A stretch of DNA of 64,000 nucleotides from Micrococcales bacterium 72-143 (lineage in GTDB: Bacteria; Actinomycetota; Actinomycetes; Actinomycetales; Microbacteriaceae). Below, one piece after another: positions 17,151 to 27,388 of this stretch. The position numbers were made by a program, and so were the translations under genes. The stretch spans positions 266,222 through 330,221 of the forward strand of contig MKVM01000001.1 in NCBI GenBank assembly GCA_001898835.1. Reading direction: 5' to 3'. The notes below the pieces were generated by a model. It did no database searches, was not told the origin of the DNA, and saw only the letters and a program-made list of their open reading frames with translations. The first letter of the stretch is position 1. Each line of letters begins with the position of its first letter.

Positions 17151-18346
17151 GCCGGCGCGGATGCGGTGCGCAGCGCATCCGGGATGGCGGCGAGGTACGC
17201 CTCGAGGTTACGCCTGGTCTCTCCGACCGAGTCGCCGCCGAACTTCTCGATCACCGCGTTCGCGAGCACGAGCGCCACCATGGCCTCCGCCACGACGCCG
17301 GTCGGCGTGACGGCGCAGACGTCGGAGCGCTGGTGGTGCGCCCGGGCGGCCTCCCCGGTGGCGACGTCGACCGTGCGGAGCGCGTGCGGGACGGTCGAGA
17401 TCGGCTTCATGCCCGCGCGGACGCGCAGCACCTCGCCCGTCGACATGCCGCCCTCCGTGCCGCCCGCGCGATCGGTCTCGCGGACGATGCGGCCCTCGCC
17501 GGGGAACATCTCGTCGTGCGCTCGCGAGCCGGGACGCCGCGTGGTCTCGAAGCCGTCGCCGACCTCGACGCCCTTCACCGCCTGGATGCTCATGAGCGCC
17601 GCCGCCAGCTGCGCGTCGAGGCGCCGGTCCCAGTGCACGTAGCTGCCGAGCCCCGGGGGAACACCGTAGGCGAGCACCTCGACGACGCCGCCGAGCGTGT
17701 CGCCCTCGTCGTGGGCGCGGTCGATGCGGGCCACCATGGCCTCGGAGGTGGCCGGGTCGAAGCAGCGGAGCGCGTCCGCGTCGAGCGTCTCGATGTCGTC
17801 GGGCGTCGGAAGCGGCGCGTCGTCGGGGACTCGCACCGTCTCGATGGAGAGCGTGTGCGAGACGAGGCGGATGCCGAGCTCGCCCAGGAACGCCCGCGCG
17901 ACGGCGCCGAGCGCGACGCGCGCCGCGGTCTCCCGGGCGCTCGCCCGCTCGAGCACGTTCCGCGCCTCCGGGAAGTCGTACTTCTGCATGCCGACGAGGT
18001 CGGCGTGCCCCGGGCGCGGGCGCGTCAGGGCGGCGCCGCGGCCCTTGGGGAGCGTTTCGGGGTCGACCGGGGTCGCCGACATGACGTCGACCCACCGCGG
18101 CCACTCCGTGTTGCCGATGCGCAGCGCGATCGGGCCGCCCATGGTGCGACCGAAGCGGATGCCGCCCGAGATGGAGAGCTCGTCCTCCTCGAACTTCTGG
18201 CGGGCGCCGCGCCCGTAGCCCAGCTTCCGCCGCTGCAGATCCGCCTGGATCTGCTCGGGAAGGATCGGGACATCGGCCGGCATCCCCTCGAGGATGGCCA
18301 CCAGTTCGGGTCCGTGCGACTCACCGGCCGTCAACCAACGCAGCAT
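17147..18346 (-). CDS. aroC: chorismate synthase
   Basis: 399 aa from the ATG at 18346, which gives the family opening [18 protein letters not shown]. An ATG four codons earlier (18358) overlaps the aroE stop by 4 nt and is a real alternative, because GGAGG lies only 1 nt before 18346. It eliminates phosphate from EPSP using reduced FMN. Motifs are [42 protein letters not shown]-type [16 protein letters not shown] and [20 protein letters not shown]. Confidence 0.96.
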   Translation of the reverse strand: MLRWLTAGESHGPELVAILEGMPADVPILPEQIQADLQRRKLGYGRGARQKFEEDELSISGGIRFGRTMGGPIALRIGNTEWPRWVDVMSATPVDPETLPKGRGAALTRPRPGHADLVGMQKYDFPEARNVLERASARETAARVALGAVARAFLGELGIRLVSHTLSIETVRVPDDAPLPTPDDIETLDADALRCFDPATSEAMVARIDRAHDEGDTLGGVVEVLAYGVPPGLGSYVHWDRRLDAQLAAALMSIQAVKGVEVGDGFETTRRPGSRAHDEMFPGEGRIVRETDRAGGTEGGMSTGEVLRVRAGMKPISTVPHALRTVDVATGEAARAHHQRSDVCAVTPTGVVAEAMVALVLANAVIEKFGGDSVGETRRNLEAYLAAIPDALRTASAPA

Positions 18347-18354
18347 GCCTCCGA

Positions 18355-19176
18355 TCATTCCACAGCGGCGCGCATCGCCTTGATGACCGTCTGCTCGTCG
18401 GGCAGCGGGGCCGCGGGGTCTCCGCCGACGAAGATGCGCACCTGGTGGACGGCCTGGTGCAGCAGCATCTCGAGACCGTGGACCACGGTGCCGCCCGCCG
18501 CATCCCAGCGGGCGGCGAGCGGGGTCGGCCAGGGCGCGTACGCCACGTCGAGCAGGGTCTGGCGCGGCTGCAGTGCAGGAAGGTCGACGGGGAACTCCGC
18601 TCCCGGCGGGATCGTGCTCACCACGGCATCCGAGCCCGCGAGGGCGGCATCCGCGTCGGGCCCGAGCGCGACGACCCGCGAGCCCGCGAAGGTGCCGGAT
18701 GCGACGACGCGCGCCACGTCGCGCACCGCGACGGTGACCTCCGCCCCGAGCTGCTCGAGGGCCAGCACGGCGCTCTCCGCGGTCGCGCCCCCGCCGAGCA
18801 CCGTCGCCTCGGCCGCGGTGCCGCGGCCCGCGCCGGCAAGGGCCGCGACGATGCCGTGCACGTCGGTGTTGAAGGCCCGCACGGGGCGCCCGCCGGCGAG
18901 CAGGATGGTGTTGCCCTGCCGGGTGCGCCGCGCGACCTCGTCCACCTCGGGCACGAGCTCCGCGACCCGGCGCTTGAGGGGCATCGTGAGCGACAGACCG
19001 CGCCACGCGGCCCCGAGGCCGTCCAGGAACCCCGCGAGCCCCGCGTCGTCGACCTCCACGCGCCCGTACTCCCAGTCGAGCCCCAGCACCGCGTAGGCCG
19101 CACGGTGCAGCTCGGGTGACCGGGAGTGCCCGATCGGCGAGCCGAGGACGGCGAGCCGCGTGCCGGGCTCAGGCAC
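18355..19176 (-). CDS. aroE: shikimate dehydrogenase
   Basis: 273 aa with a GTG start overlapping the mltG stop by 8 nt. It reduces 3-dehydroshikimate with NADPH. The shikimate-binding motif [18 protein letters not shown] opens the protein, LTMPLKRRV carries the catalytic Lys, and [12 protein letters not shown] is the nucleotide-binding turn. [21 protein letters not shown] is recognisable in two parts (GNTILL, FNTDVHG). Confidence 0.96.
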   Translation of the reverse strand: MPEPGTRLAVLGSPIGHSRSPELHRAAYAVLGLDWEYGRVEVDDAGLAGFLDGLGAAWRGLSLTMPLKRRVAELVPEVDEVARRTRQGNTILLAGGRPVRAFNTDVHGIVAALAGAGRGTAAEATVLGGGATAESAVLALEQLGAEVTVAVRDVARVVASGTFAGSRVVALGPDADAALAGSDAVVSTIPPGAEFPVDLPALQPRQTLLDVAYAPWPTPLAARWDAAGGTVVHGLEMLLHQAVHQVRIFVGGDPAAPLPDEQTVIKAMRAAVE

Positions 19177-20410
19177 AGTAGGCGGCGTTCTCGTCGCTCT
19201 CCTTGCACCAGGAGTACAGCTGCTTGGCGGCCTTCTCGTGCTCGGCGAGCGTGTTCGAGAACACGGTCTCCCCCGTCTTGAGGTTGACGGTCACGAAGTA
19301 GAGCCAGGTGCCGTCGGCAGGGTGAACGGCCGCGTTGATGGCGTCCGCACCAGGCAGTCCGATCGGACCGATCGGCAGGCCGGGATTCGCGTAGGTGTTG
19401 TACGGGTTCGACGCGTCGGCGCGCTGCTCCGGCGAGGTCCAGACGCTCGAGGTGTCGCTCACGCCGTAGTGAACCGTCGCATCCGACTGCAGGTTCATGC
19501 CGCGGTCGAGGCGGTTCAGGAAGACGCGCGCGATCTTCGGCATGTCCTCGAGCTTCGGGCCCGACTCGCGCTGCACGATCGACGCCATCGTGAGCACCGT
19601 GAAACGGTTCTCGGGCGCGACGCCCGCGGCGTCGAGCGTCGCGAACATCTGGTCGACGAGCATCTTGATCGCGTCGTGGGCCGTGATGCCCGGATCGAAC
19701 TGGTACGTCGCGGGGAACAGCCAGCCCTCGATGCTCGGGGAGTTCGCGGGGATGCCGAACTGCGTGAAGTTCGCGGCCTCCGCCTGGAGCTCCTCGAGCG
19801 GCAGCTGGGTCGCGGACGAGATGAGCTCGAGTGCGCTCGACGCGCGCACGCCCTCGGGGATCGTCACCCGGTTGATGATCTTGTTCGCGGGGTCCTGGAG
19901 GGCCTTGAGCGCCGCCTCCGCGCTCATCTCCTTCTGCAGTCGATAGTTGCCGGGCTCGAAGGTGATGCTGGAGTCGGCGAGGAGGAGCGCGTAGAAGGCC
20001 TCGAAGGTCTTCGTCACGCCCGCCTTCTCGAGCTTCCTCGCGACGTCGGCGCCGATGTCGCCCGACTCGATGACGATCGTCACCTCCTCGCCGGTGCCCT
20101 CGCCGGGGTAGTCGTTCGGCGGTGCGATGCCGAGGAGGTCCTGGATCTTCTCGCTGTAGTTGCTCCACACGTAGACGCCGCCCGCGGTGACGAGACCGAG
20201 CACGACGACGACCGCGATGATCCAGCCCCACGGACCGCGTCCACGACGCCGCTTGCGGGGCCGCGCGGCACCGCCCGAGCCCTCACGCGCGGCGCGACGG
20301 GACAGCGGTGCGGCTTCGCCACCGGTCGCGACCGGGTCGGGCGACGAAGCGGTCGACGGGGAGAGTGATCCCGGGCCGAAGATGTCGTCCCAGCTCGGTT
20401 CAGAGGCCAC
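19169..20410 (-). CDS. mltG: endolytic murein transglycosylase MltG
   Basis: 413 aa, GTG start. A ~60-residue polar basic N-terminus is followed by one membrane helix (about 61-83, GWIIAVVVVLGLVTAGGVYVW), a LysM-like region and the YceG catalytic domain. The catalytic glutamate lies in MASIVQRESG; LPIGPIGLPG and TWLYFVTVNLKTGE are further family marks. It cuts nascent glycan strands and is thought to act as a terminator of glycan polymerisation. Its place between ruvX and aroE is conserved in actinobacteria. Confidence 0.95.
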   Translation of the reverse strand: MASEPSWDDIFGPGSLSPSTASSPDPVATGGEAAPLSRRAAREGSGGAARPRKRRRGRGPWGWIIAVVVVLGLVTAGGVYVWSNYSEKIQDLLGIAPPNDYPGEGTGEEVTIVIESGDIGADVARKLEKAGVTKTFEAFYALLLADSSITFEPGNYRLQKEMSAEAALKALQDPANKIINRVTIPEGVRASSALELISSATQLPLEELQAEAANFTQFGIPANSPSIEGWLFPATYQFDPGITAHDAIKMLVDQMFATLDAAGVAPENRFTVLTMASIVQRESGPKLEDMPKIARVFLNRLDRGMNLQSDATVHYGVSDTSSVWTSPEQRADASNPYNTYANPGLPIGPIGLPGADAINAAVHPADGTWLYFVTVNLKTGETVFSNTLAEHEKAAKQLYSWCKESDENAAYCA

Positions 20411-20873
20411 GTTCAGGATCTTTCGTGCGGGGGACGAGGGATCCGGGGGGACGATCCGCCATCCGCTCGGAGTCGAGGGCGTTCTGGAGGATGATAACAG
20501 CGGCCACCTGATCGACGACCGAGCGCGAGCCCTTCGCGCGCCGACCGCCGGCCTGGAGCTGCCTGTACGCGGTGACCGTGCTCAGGCGCTCGTCGACGAG
20601 CCGCACCGGCAGCTCGGATGCCGCGGCCAGCTCGCCGGCGAGCTCGCGCGCATCCGCCGTGGACGGGGTGTCGGCACCGCTGAGCGAGAGCGGAAGGCCC
20701 ACGACGACCTCGATGGCATCGAGCTCGGACGCGTGCGCGAGCACGGCGCGGACCGTGCCTTCGTCGCGGGCGAGGGTCTCGATCGGCGTCGCGAGGAGCC
20801 CGTCCGGATCGCAGCGCGCGACGCCCACCCGCGCCCGCCCGACGTCGACGCCGATGCGGACCCCGCGGCGCAT
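20400..20873 (-). CDS. ruvX: RuvX/YqgF family pre-16S rRNA nuclease
   Basis: 157 aa, RNase H-like fold. IGVDVGRARVGVARCDPDG is the YqgF signature; EVVVGLPLSLSG and RLVDERLSTVTAYRQL carry the other acidic and charged positions. The family matures the 16S rRNA 5' end. The ATG overlaps the alaS stop by 1 nt (TGATG) and the C-terminus overlaps mltG by 11 nt. The C-terminal tail (PPGSLVPRTKDPERGL) is longer than in E. coli. Confidence 0.95.
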   Translation of the reverse strand: MRRGVRIGVDVGRARVGVARCDPDGLLATPIETLARDEGTVRAVLAHASELDAIEVVVGLPLSLSGADTPSTADARELAGELAAASELPVRLVDERLSTVTAYRQLQAGGRRAKGSRSVVDQVAAVIILQNALDSERMADRPPGSLVPRTKDPERGL

Positions 20874-23530
20874 CAGCCCGCGAGAGCGGTGCGCACGCTC
20901 TCGAGCGCGGCCGGGAGGGCCGACGCGTCCGATCCGCCGCCCTGCGCCATGTCGTCCTTGCCTCCGCCTCCGCCGCCGAGCACGCCCGCGGCGCCCTTCG
21001 CGAGAGGGCCCGCCGTGACGCCCGCATCGCGCGCACCCGCCGTCGTCGCGACGATGACGGAAGGCTTGCCGTCGACGCGCGCGGCCAGTGCGACGACCGC
21101 CCCCTCCGACTGCAGACGCTCGCGAACGGAGGTGACCAGGCTGCGGAGCTCCTCCACGGAGCCCAGCTCGCCGAGGTCCTCGATGACGGCGAGCACCTCT
21201 CCGACACGTGCGGCCCGCCCCGCGAGCTCCGGAACCCGTCCGGCGAGCCGGCTCGCCTCGAACGCCGCGATCTTCTTCTCCGCGGCCTTCAGCTGCGCCA
21301 CGAGGTCGGCGATGCGATCCGGCAGCTGCTCACGCGGCGTCTTGAGGCTCGACGTCAGCTGGCTCACGATCGCCCGCTCCGCCGCCAGGTCGCGGAAGGC
21401 GTCCAGGCCCACGAGCGCCTCGACACGCCGGTTCGTGGACCCCACGCTCGACTCCGAGACGAGGTTCACGAGCCCCACCTCGGCGGAGGTGCGCACGTGG
21501 GTGCCCGCGCAGAGCTCGCGCGACCAGGGTCCCCCGATGTCGACCATGCGCACGGTGTCGCCGTACTTCTCGCCGAAGAGCGCCATCGCGCCGGCCTTGC
21601 GAGCCTCGTCGAGCGGCAGGATGCGCGTCACGACCTCGAGGTTGTCGCGCACCGCGTTGTTCGCGATCTCCTCGATCTCGCTGCGGGTCTCCCTGCTGAG
21701 CGCCTGGTTCCAGGAGAAGTCGAGGCGCATGTAGCCGGCCTTGTTGAACGAGCCGGCTTGGTGCGCCTCCTGCCCGAGCGTCTGCCGCAGCGCCGCGTGG
21801 ATGAGGTGCGTCGCCGAGTGCGCCTGCGCGGCCGAGTGGCGGTACTCGCGATCGACGACGCTCGTCGCCGCATCCCCTACCGCGACCTCGCCCGAGCGGA
21901 CCGTCACGGTGTGGCTCACGAGCCCCTTCACGGGGCGCTGCACGTCGAGCACCTCGAGGTCGAAGCCGTCGCCCACGATGGAGCCCTTGTCGGCCGCCTG
22001 GCCACCGGACTCCGCATACAGCGAGGTCTCCGCGAGGATGACCTCCGCCGTCTGCCCCGCCCGCGCAGACCCGACGGGCTGCCCGTCGACGAGCAGCCCG
22101 AGCACGCGGCTGTCGGTCTGGAGGTAGTCGTAGCCGGTGAAGACCGTCTCCCCCTGCGCGCGGAAGCCGGAGTACACCGAGAGGTCGGCGAGCCCCGCCT
22201 TCTTGGCCTTCGCATCCGCCTTCGCACGCGAGCGCTGCTCGGACATCAGGGTGTCGAAGGCGCCGCGGTCGACGGAGAGGCCCGCCTCCTCGGCGATCTC
22301 CAGCGTGAGGTCGATCGGGAAGCCGAAGGTGTCGTGCAGCAGGAACGCGGTGTCGCCGGAGAGGGACGAGTCGCCCGCCTTCTTGGTGTCGGCGAGGGCG
22401 ACGTCGAGGATCGTCGTGCCCGACGAGAGCGTGCGCAGGAACACCTCCTCCTCGCCGAGGGCGAGCCGGGAGGTGCGCTCGAACTCGGCCTCGACCTCCG
22501 GGTACGCGTCGCGCATCGCCCGACGCGACGCGTCGAAGAGCTCGGCGAAGCTCGGGGCGTCCACGCCCAGCAGGCGCATCGCGCGGATGACGCGCCGCAT
22601 GAGCCGCCGCAGGATGTAGCCGCGACCCTCGTTCGACGGCGCGACGCCGTCGGTCATGAGCATGAGACTCGACCGCACGTGGTCGGCGATGACGCGCATC
22701 CGCACGTCGTCGTCGTGGTCGGCGCCGTAGCGGCGCCCCGAAAGCTCGGAGGCCATGTCGAGCACCGGACGGACCTGGTCGATCTCGTACATGTTGTCGA
22801 CGCCCTGGGTGAGAAACGCGACGCGCTCCATCCCCATGCCGGTGTCGATGTTCTTCTTCGGCAGCTCACCGACGATGTCGAAGTCGATCTTCGAACGCAC
22901 GTTGGTGATGAGGTACTGCATGAACACGAGGTTCCAGATCTCGATGTACCGGTTGTCGTCGACCGCCGGACCGCCCTCCGGGCCGTAGGCGGGGCCCCGG
23001 TCGAAGTAGATCTCCGAGCACGGCCCGGCCGGGCCCGGCAGGCCCGTCGACCAGTAGTTGTCCTCCTTGCCGAAGCGCTGGATGCGCTCGTCCGGGAGGC
23101 CCGCGATCCTCTTCCAGTAGCCGAACGCCTCGTCGTCGTCCTCGTAGACGGTGACCCACAGGTCCTTCTCCGCGAAGCCGAGTCCGCCGTCCGACTGCGA
23201 GGTCGTCAGGAGCTCCCAGGCGTACGCGATCGCCTGCTCCTTGAAGTAGTCGCCGAACGAGAAGTTGCCGTTCATCTGGAAGAACGTGCCGTGCCGGGTG
23301 GTCTTGCCGACCTCCTCGATGTCGAGGGTGCGGATGCACTTCTGCACGCTCGTCGCGCGCGGGAACGGCGCGGGCACCACCCCGGTGAAATACGGGATGA
23401 ACGGCACCATCCCGGCGACCGTGAACAGCAGCGCCGGGTCGTCCGTCACGAGGGACGCCGAGGGGACCACGGTGTGGCCGCGGTCGCCGAAGAAGGTCAG
23501 CCAGCGGCGCTGGATCTCAGCGGTCTGCAC
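20873..23530 (-). CDS. alaS: alanyl-tRNA synthetase
   Basis: 885 aa with a GTG start, full length. Class II core: WLTFFGDRGHTVVPSASLV, FTVAGMVPFIPYF, TSVQKCIRTLDIEEVGKTTR, RHGTFFQMNGNFSFGDYFK. The editing domain has zinc ligands in HSATHLIHAALR and ELCAGTHV. The C-terminal domain has LAKGAAGVLGGGGGG. Followed by ruvX, as in other actinobacteria. Confidence 0.99.
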   Translation of the reverse strand: MQTAEIQRRWLTFFGDRGHTVVPSASLVTDDPALLFTVAGMVPFIPYFTGVVPAPFPRATSVQKCIRTLDIEEVGKTTRHGTFFQMNGNFSFGDYFKEQAIAYAWELLTTSQSDGGLGFAEKDLWVTVYEDDDEAFGYWKRIAGLPDERIQRFGKEDNYWSTGLPGPAGPCSEIYFDRGPAYGPEGGPAVDDNRYIEIWNLVFMQYLITNVRSKIDFDIVGELPKKNIDTGMGMERVAFLTQGVDNMYEIDQVRPVLDMASELSGRRYGADHDDDVRMRVIADHVRSSLMLMTDGVAPSNEGRGYILRRLMRRVIRAMRLLGVDAPSFAELFDASRRAMRDAYPEVEAEFERTSRLALGEEEVFLRTLSSGTTILDVALADTKKAGDSSLSGDTAFLLHDTFGFPIDLTLEIAEEAGLSVDRGAFDTLMSEQRSRAKADAKAKKAGLADLSVYSGFRAQGETVFTGYDYLQTDSRVLGLLVDGQPVGSARAGQTAEVILAETSLYAESGGQAADKGSIVGDGFDLEVLDVQRPVKGLVSHTVTVRSGEVAVGDAATSVVDREYRHSAAQAHSATHLIHAALRQTLGQEAHQAGSFNKAGYMRLDFSWNQALSRETRSEIEEIANNAVRDNLEVVTRILPLDEARKAGAMALFGEKYGDTVRMVDIGGPWSRELCAGTHVRTSAEVGLVNLVSESSVGSTNRRVEALVGLDAFRDLAAERAIVSQLTSSLKTPREQLPDRIADLVAQLKAAEKKIAAFEASRLAGRVPELAGRAARVGEVLAVIEDLGELGSVEELRSLVTSVRERLQSEGAVVALAARVDGKPSVIVATTAGARDAGVTAGPLAKGAAGVLGGGGGGKDDMAQGGGSDASALPAALESVRTALAG

Positions 23531-23597
23531 AGAGGTACTCCGTAACGGTGTCGCGCCGGACGCGGCCCGCGGGCCGTCGGCCCGACGGAGGGTGGGT

Positions 23598-23828
23598 TCA
23601 GGACTTGGCGCGCTTGGCGAGGTCGTCGATCGCGTCCTGCGCGTTCGCGACGGCCTGCCGCAACTCCGACTCGCGGGCCTTGTAGCCCTGCACGACGGCG
23701 TCGCCGAACTCCTTGGCCTTGCTGTCGACCTCGTCGAAGAACTGCTTGCCCTGGGGGGTCTTCGCGACCTCGTGTGCGACGACGAAGCCGATGGCGACTC
23801 CGGCGATCAGAAGCAGTGCACCCTTCAT
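23598..23828 (-). CDS. small membrane-anchored YtxH-like protein
   Basis: 76 aa from the ATG at 23828, preferred because TGAGGA sits 5 nt before it; a GTG four codons upstream (23840) is possible. N-terminal membrane segment (ALLLIAGVAIGFVVAHEVA) then a charged, helical, probably coiled-coil tail (FFDEVDSKAKEFGDAVVQG, AVANAQDAIDDLAKRAK). Small proteins of this type sit between rpsD and alaS in many Microbacteriaceae, often with a DUF948 gene that is absent here. Function unknown. Confidence 0.85.
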   Translation of the reverse strand: MKGALLLIAGVAIGFVVAHEVAKTPQGKQFFDEVDSKAKEFGDAVVQGYKARESELRQAVANAQDAIDDLAKRAKS

Positions 23829-23891
23829 CGTGTTCCTCACTTCTCGTTCGCGGACGTCATGCGGCGGATGCCGCGCAACTGTCCCAGCCTA

Positions 23892-23932
23892 TCGCGCCGC
23901 CCGCGGATGCTGCGGCATCCGGGGCGGCGCGA
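23892..23932 (-). terminator. strong hairpin ending the PTS operon
   Basis: Arms TCGCGCCGCCC and GGGCGGCGCGA (11 bp) extend through one bulged G into CGGATGC/GCATCCG with a TGCG loop, about 18 pairs in all. It begins 8 nt after the enzyme I stop. There is no U-tract. Confidence 0.75.
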
Positions 23933-23939
23933 CAGGTGG

Positions 23940-25607
23940 TCAGGGCGCGACGCGGAGCTCGGGCGCGCGCTCGGTCGCGATGCCGCGCGCCTCCTTGGCG
24001 CCGCGCGCGGTCATGACCGCGGCCGCGAGGGCGCGTGCGCCGGCGAGGTCCCACCTCGCGAGCTCGCCGCGGACATCGGCCAGCGCCGCGGGCGTCATCG
24101 AGAGGGAGGTGACGCCGATCCCGACCAGCACGACGGCGAGGAGCGGCTCGGCAGCCGCCTCGCCGCAGACCCCCACGGGCTTACCCGCGCGGGTGCCCGC
24201 CTCCCCCACCATCGCGATGAGGCGCAGGACGGACGGATGCCAGGGATCCTGGTACTGCGCGACGCCGCCGTGCTGCCGGTCCGCCGCCATCGTGTACTGC
24301 GTCAGGTCGTTGGTGCCGATGCTCACGAAGTCGACGACGTCGATGACCGCGTCGGCCGCGAGAGCGCACGCCGGCACCTCGACCATGACACCCGCCTCCG
24401 CGGCGCCGTGCGCGCGGGCGCGCTCGACGAACCAGGCGGCCTCCTCGGCATCCGCGACCATGGGCGCCATGACCCGCACCCGGGCGCTCGACTCCGCGGT
24501 GACGCGTCCGATGGCGTCCAGCTGGTCGTCGAGCACCTGGAGGTTGGTCTTGCCGACCCGCATGCCCCGGACCCCGAGCGCGGGGTTCTCCTCGGGGCCG
24601 AGGTTGAGGAACGAGAGCGGCTTGTCGGCGCCAGAGTCGAGCGTGCGCGCGGTGACGACCTGCTCGGGGAAGCGCGCGAAGATCTCCGCGTACTCCGCGG
24701 CCTGCTGATCGACGGTCGGCGCCGAGCTCGCCCCGATGTACAGGAACTCGGTGCGCAGCAGCCCCACGCCCTCGGCCCCCGCCTCGCGCGCCCGGTTCGC
24801 GTCCTCGAGCGAGCCGATGTTGGCGTACAGCGGAACGGCAGTTCCGTCGGCGAGCCGACCCGGGCCGGAGACCGCCTCACGCCGTGCGGCGCGTCGCGCG
24901 AGCAGCCGGGCCGCGGCCTCCTCGTCGATGTCCTCCCCGACCCGCGCCACGACGCCCGCCGCCGCGTCGACGAGCACGAGCTCGCCCTCCGCGACGTCGA
25001 CGACCGCGTCGCAGGCGACCACGCAGGGGACGCCCTTCGCCCGCGCGAGGATCGCGGTGTGCGAGGTGGGGCTGCCTTCGACCGTGACGAAGGCGAGCAC
25101 GCGCCCCTCGGGCAGCAGCGCGGTGTCCGCCGGGGCGAGGTCGTGGGCGATGAGCACGAACGGCTCATCGCGCTCCGGCACCCCGGGGACGGGCAGCCCC
25201 TGGATGCGCGCGACGACCCGCCGGGACACGTCGGCGAAGTCCGCCGCACGCGCCCCCTGCGTCCCGCCGAGGGCGGACAGGAGCGAGACGATCGATGCGA
25301 ACGCCTCATGGACCGCGCGTTGCGCGGTGAGCCCGCGCGCGGTCGCCTCCTGCACGCCCTCGATGATCACGGGGTCACGGGCCATGAGCGACTGCGCGAG
25401 CAGCACATCCGCTCCCGTGATGTCGGCCCGCGACGCCCGCTGCGCGAGCTCCGCCGCCACGTCGGTCAGCGCGAGGTTCGCGCGCTCGAGCTCCTCAGCC
25501 GGGGTGAGGGACGACGGCGCCTCCGAGGGGTCCGGGAGCGGCGGCGGCATCCAGACCGCGGGCCCGATCGCCGCCGAGCTCCCGACCCCCAGACCGGTGA
25601 AGGTCAA
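23940..25607 (-). CDS. ptsI: phosphoenolpyruvate-protein phosphotransferase (PTS enzyme I)
   Basis: 555 aa, with a TTG start that overlaps the HPr stop by 4 nt (TTGA) and has GAGGGGAG about 6 nt upstream. It autophosphorylates from PEP on His183 in EGSPTSHTAILARAKGVPCVV (motif GSPTSHTAILAR) and passes phosphate to HPr. The PEP-binding barrel contains GVGLLRTEFLY, LGPEENPALGVRGMR, EVPACALAADAVI, VSIGTNDLTQYTMAADR and the reactive Cys in GVCGEAA. EI normally lies in a general pts locus; here it is the last gene of a substrate-specific operon, so this operon is energetically self-contained. Confidence 0.97.
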   Translation of the reverse strand: MTFTGLGVGSSAAIGPAVWMPPPLPDPSEAPSSLTPAEELERANLALTDVAAELAQRASRADITGADVLLAQSLMARDPVIIEGVQEATARGLTAQRAVHEAFASIVSLLSALGGTQGARAADFADVSRRVVARIQGLPVPGVPERDEPFVLIAHDLAPADTALLPEGRVLAFVTVEGSPTSHTAILARAKGVPCVVACDAVVDVAEGELVLVDAAAGVVARVGEDIDEEAAARLLARRAARREAVSGPGRLADGTAVPLYANIGSLEDANRAREAGAEGVGLLRTEFLYIGASSAPTVDQQAAEYAEIFARFPEQVVTARTLDSGADKPLSFLNLGPEENPALGVRGMRVGKTNLQVLDDQLDAIGRVTAESSARVRVMAPMVADAEEAAWFVERARAHGAAEAGVMVEVPACALAADAVIDVVDFVSIGTNDLTQYTMAADRQHGGVAQYQDPWHPSVLRLIAMVGEAGTRAGKPVGVCGEAAAEPLLAVVLVGIGVTSLSMTPAALADVRGELARWDLAGARALAAAVMTARGAKEARGIATERAPELRVAP

Positions 25608-25906
25608 GAGTCGCTCCCCTCGACTCCCTCGTCGCGATCCAGCTCGCCCGCGATGAGCTCCGCGAGCCGCGCCGCGGTCTCCGGATCGGCCGACTCGACG
25701 ACGAGGCTCTCGCCGAAGTTCGCATCCAGCGCGAGCAGCATGGCGAGGCTCTTGGGGTTGATCTGGGGCCCTCCCTCACGACCGATCGTGACCGCGTGAT
25801 CCAGTCCACGGCAGAACTCCACGACCCGCGCGGCGGGCCGCGCGTGGAGTCCGTGCCTCGAACCGACGATCGTCTCGACCCGGTTCATGGTGATGTCATC
25901 GCTCAC
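25604..25906 (-). CDS. ptsH: phosphocarrier protein HPr
   Basis: 100 aa using the GTG at 25906, which has GAGGAG 5 nt upstream. The phosphorylated His is His21 in SRHGLHARPAAR; starting at Met7 would restore the canonical position 15. The regulatory-serine region NPKSLAMLLALDANFGE is present, but no HPr kinase is in the window and actinobacteria usually lack it. It relays phosphate from EI to the IIA protein of the same operon. Confidence 0.96.
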   Translation of the reverse strand: MSDDITMNRVETIVGSRHGLHARPAARVVEFCRGLDHAVTIGREGGPQINPKSLAMLLALDANFGESLVVESADPETAARLAELIAGELDRDEGVEGSDS

Positions 25907-25915
25907 GGCTGCTCC

Positions 25916-27388
25916 TCATCCATTCGAGCGGACGAAGACGTTCTTCGACTGCTGGTACTTCTCGATCCCCACCAGACCGTACCCGCTGTGCTTGTACCCA
26001 CCGGAGGGGGCCTGCAGCACGCCCGGGGCGAACCACTGGTTGACGTAGACCTGCCCGGCCTCGAGCTCGCGTGCGGCGCGCTCGGCGTGCTCGACGTTCG
26101 TCGTGAAGATGCCGGCGGAGAGGCCGTAGTCGGAGTCGTTCGCGATGCGCAGCGCGTGGTCGAGGTCGTCGACCGGTGTCAGCGTGACCACCGGACCGAA
26201 CACCTCCTCGCGCGCGATGCGGCAGGACGGGTCGACGTCGGCGATCACGGTCGGCGGGATGTACCAGCCGTCCGCGAGCTCGCCCTCGTACCGCTCACCG
26301 CCGGCCAGCACGCTGCCGTCGCCGCGTGACATGGCCTCGTCGAGGTAGCTCCAGATCGAGTCGTAGTGGTCGCCGCCGACGACGGGGCCCATCTCGGTTC
26401 CCTCGTCGAGCGGGTCCCCGACCTTGCGTGCACGTGCGGCCTCCGCGAGACCCTCGGCGAACGCGTCGTAGATGCCGCGCTGCACGAGGATCCGGGAGCC
26501 GCAGACGCACACCTGCCCGGAGTTCGCGAACGCGCCCATCGTGCTCCACCGCAGTGCCGTCTCGAGGTCGGCGTCGTCGAGCACGATGTTCGGGTTCTTC
26601 CCGCCCAGCTCGAGCGAGAGGGGCTTGAGCTGGTGCGCCGTCGAGCGCAGCAGCTCGACGCCGGTCTCCACGCCGCCGGTCAGCGAGACCATGTCGACGA
26701 GCGGACTCGTCGCCAGGGCGTTCCCGACCGACCCGCCTGAGCCCGGGAGCACCTGGAGGATGCCGGCGGGGAAGAGCGGGGCGACGAGCCGCGCGAAGTG
26801 GAGGAACGACGCCGAGGCGATCATCGCGGGCTTCACGATGCACGCGTTGCCCGCCGCGAGGATGGCCGCGACGCGCTGCACGCCGGTCCACAGCGGACCG
26901 TTCCACGGGAGCACCTCGACGACGACCCCGTAGGGCGAGACGATCTGGCGGTGCGAGACGTTCGGATCCCCCACCTGGACGCTGCGGCCCGCGATGTCCT
27001 GGGCCTTGCCGGCGAAGTACGAGAGACCGTCGAGCGACACCGGGATGTCGCTGTACCGCACGTTCATCACGGGCTTGCCGATGTCGACCGCGTCGAGGAA
27101 CTCGAACTCGGCCGCGTGCGCCTCCATGATCTCCGCCGCCTTCAGCAGCGCCTTCGCGCGGACGGAGCCGGGCGCGGCCGCCCACGCGGGCTGCGCCCGA
27201 CGGGCCGCCGCCAGCGCGCGGTCGATCTCACGAGTGGAGGCAACGGAGAAGCTGCCCACGACCGCCTTGTCGCGCGGGGCGACGATGTCGGCGGATGCCT
27301 CGGTCACCACCTCCTCGCCGTCGACGATGAGCGGAAGCTGCTCGCCGAGCAGCGCCCACCTAACGTCCGCCGTCTGCGTGAGCGTCAT
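25916..27388 (-). CDS. NAD(P)-dependent aldehyde dehydrogenase
   Basis: 490 aa from the ATG at 27388, which overlaps the aldolase stop by 1 nt (TGATG). It oxidises an aldehyde to a carboxylate. Active-site marks are PWNGPLW (Asn163), SLELGGKNPNIVL (Glu260) and NSGQVCVCGSRI (Cys294); EEVFGPVV is also present. It resembles the betaine-aldehyde/lactaldehyde-type group, but the substrate is not readable. Placed directly after the aldolase, it probably oxidises the aldehyde released by that enzyme. Confidence 0.93.
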   Translation of the reverse strand: MTLTQTADVRWALLGEQLPLIVDGEEVVTEASADIVAPRDKAVVGSFSVASTREIDRALAAARRAQPAWAAAPGSVRAKALLKAAEIMEAHAAEFEFLDAVDIGKPVMNVRYSDIPVSLDGLSYFAGKAQDIAGRSVQVGDPNVSHRQIVSPYGVVVEVLPWNGPLWTGVQRVAAILAAGNACIVKPAMIASASFLHFARLVAPLFPAGILQVLPGSGGSVGNALATSPLVDMVSLTGGVETGVELLRSTAHQLKPLSLELGGKNPNIVLDDADLETALRWSTMGAFANSGQVCVCGSRILVQRGIYDAFAEGLAEAARARKVGDPLDEGTEMGPVVGGDHYDSIWSYLDEAMSRGDGSVLAGGERYEGELADGWYIPPTVIADVDPSCRIAREEVFGPVVTLTPVDDLDHALRIANDSDYGLSAGIFTTNVEHAERAARELEAGQVYVNQWFAPGVLQAPSGGYKHSGYGLVGIEKYQQSKNVFVRSNG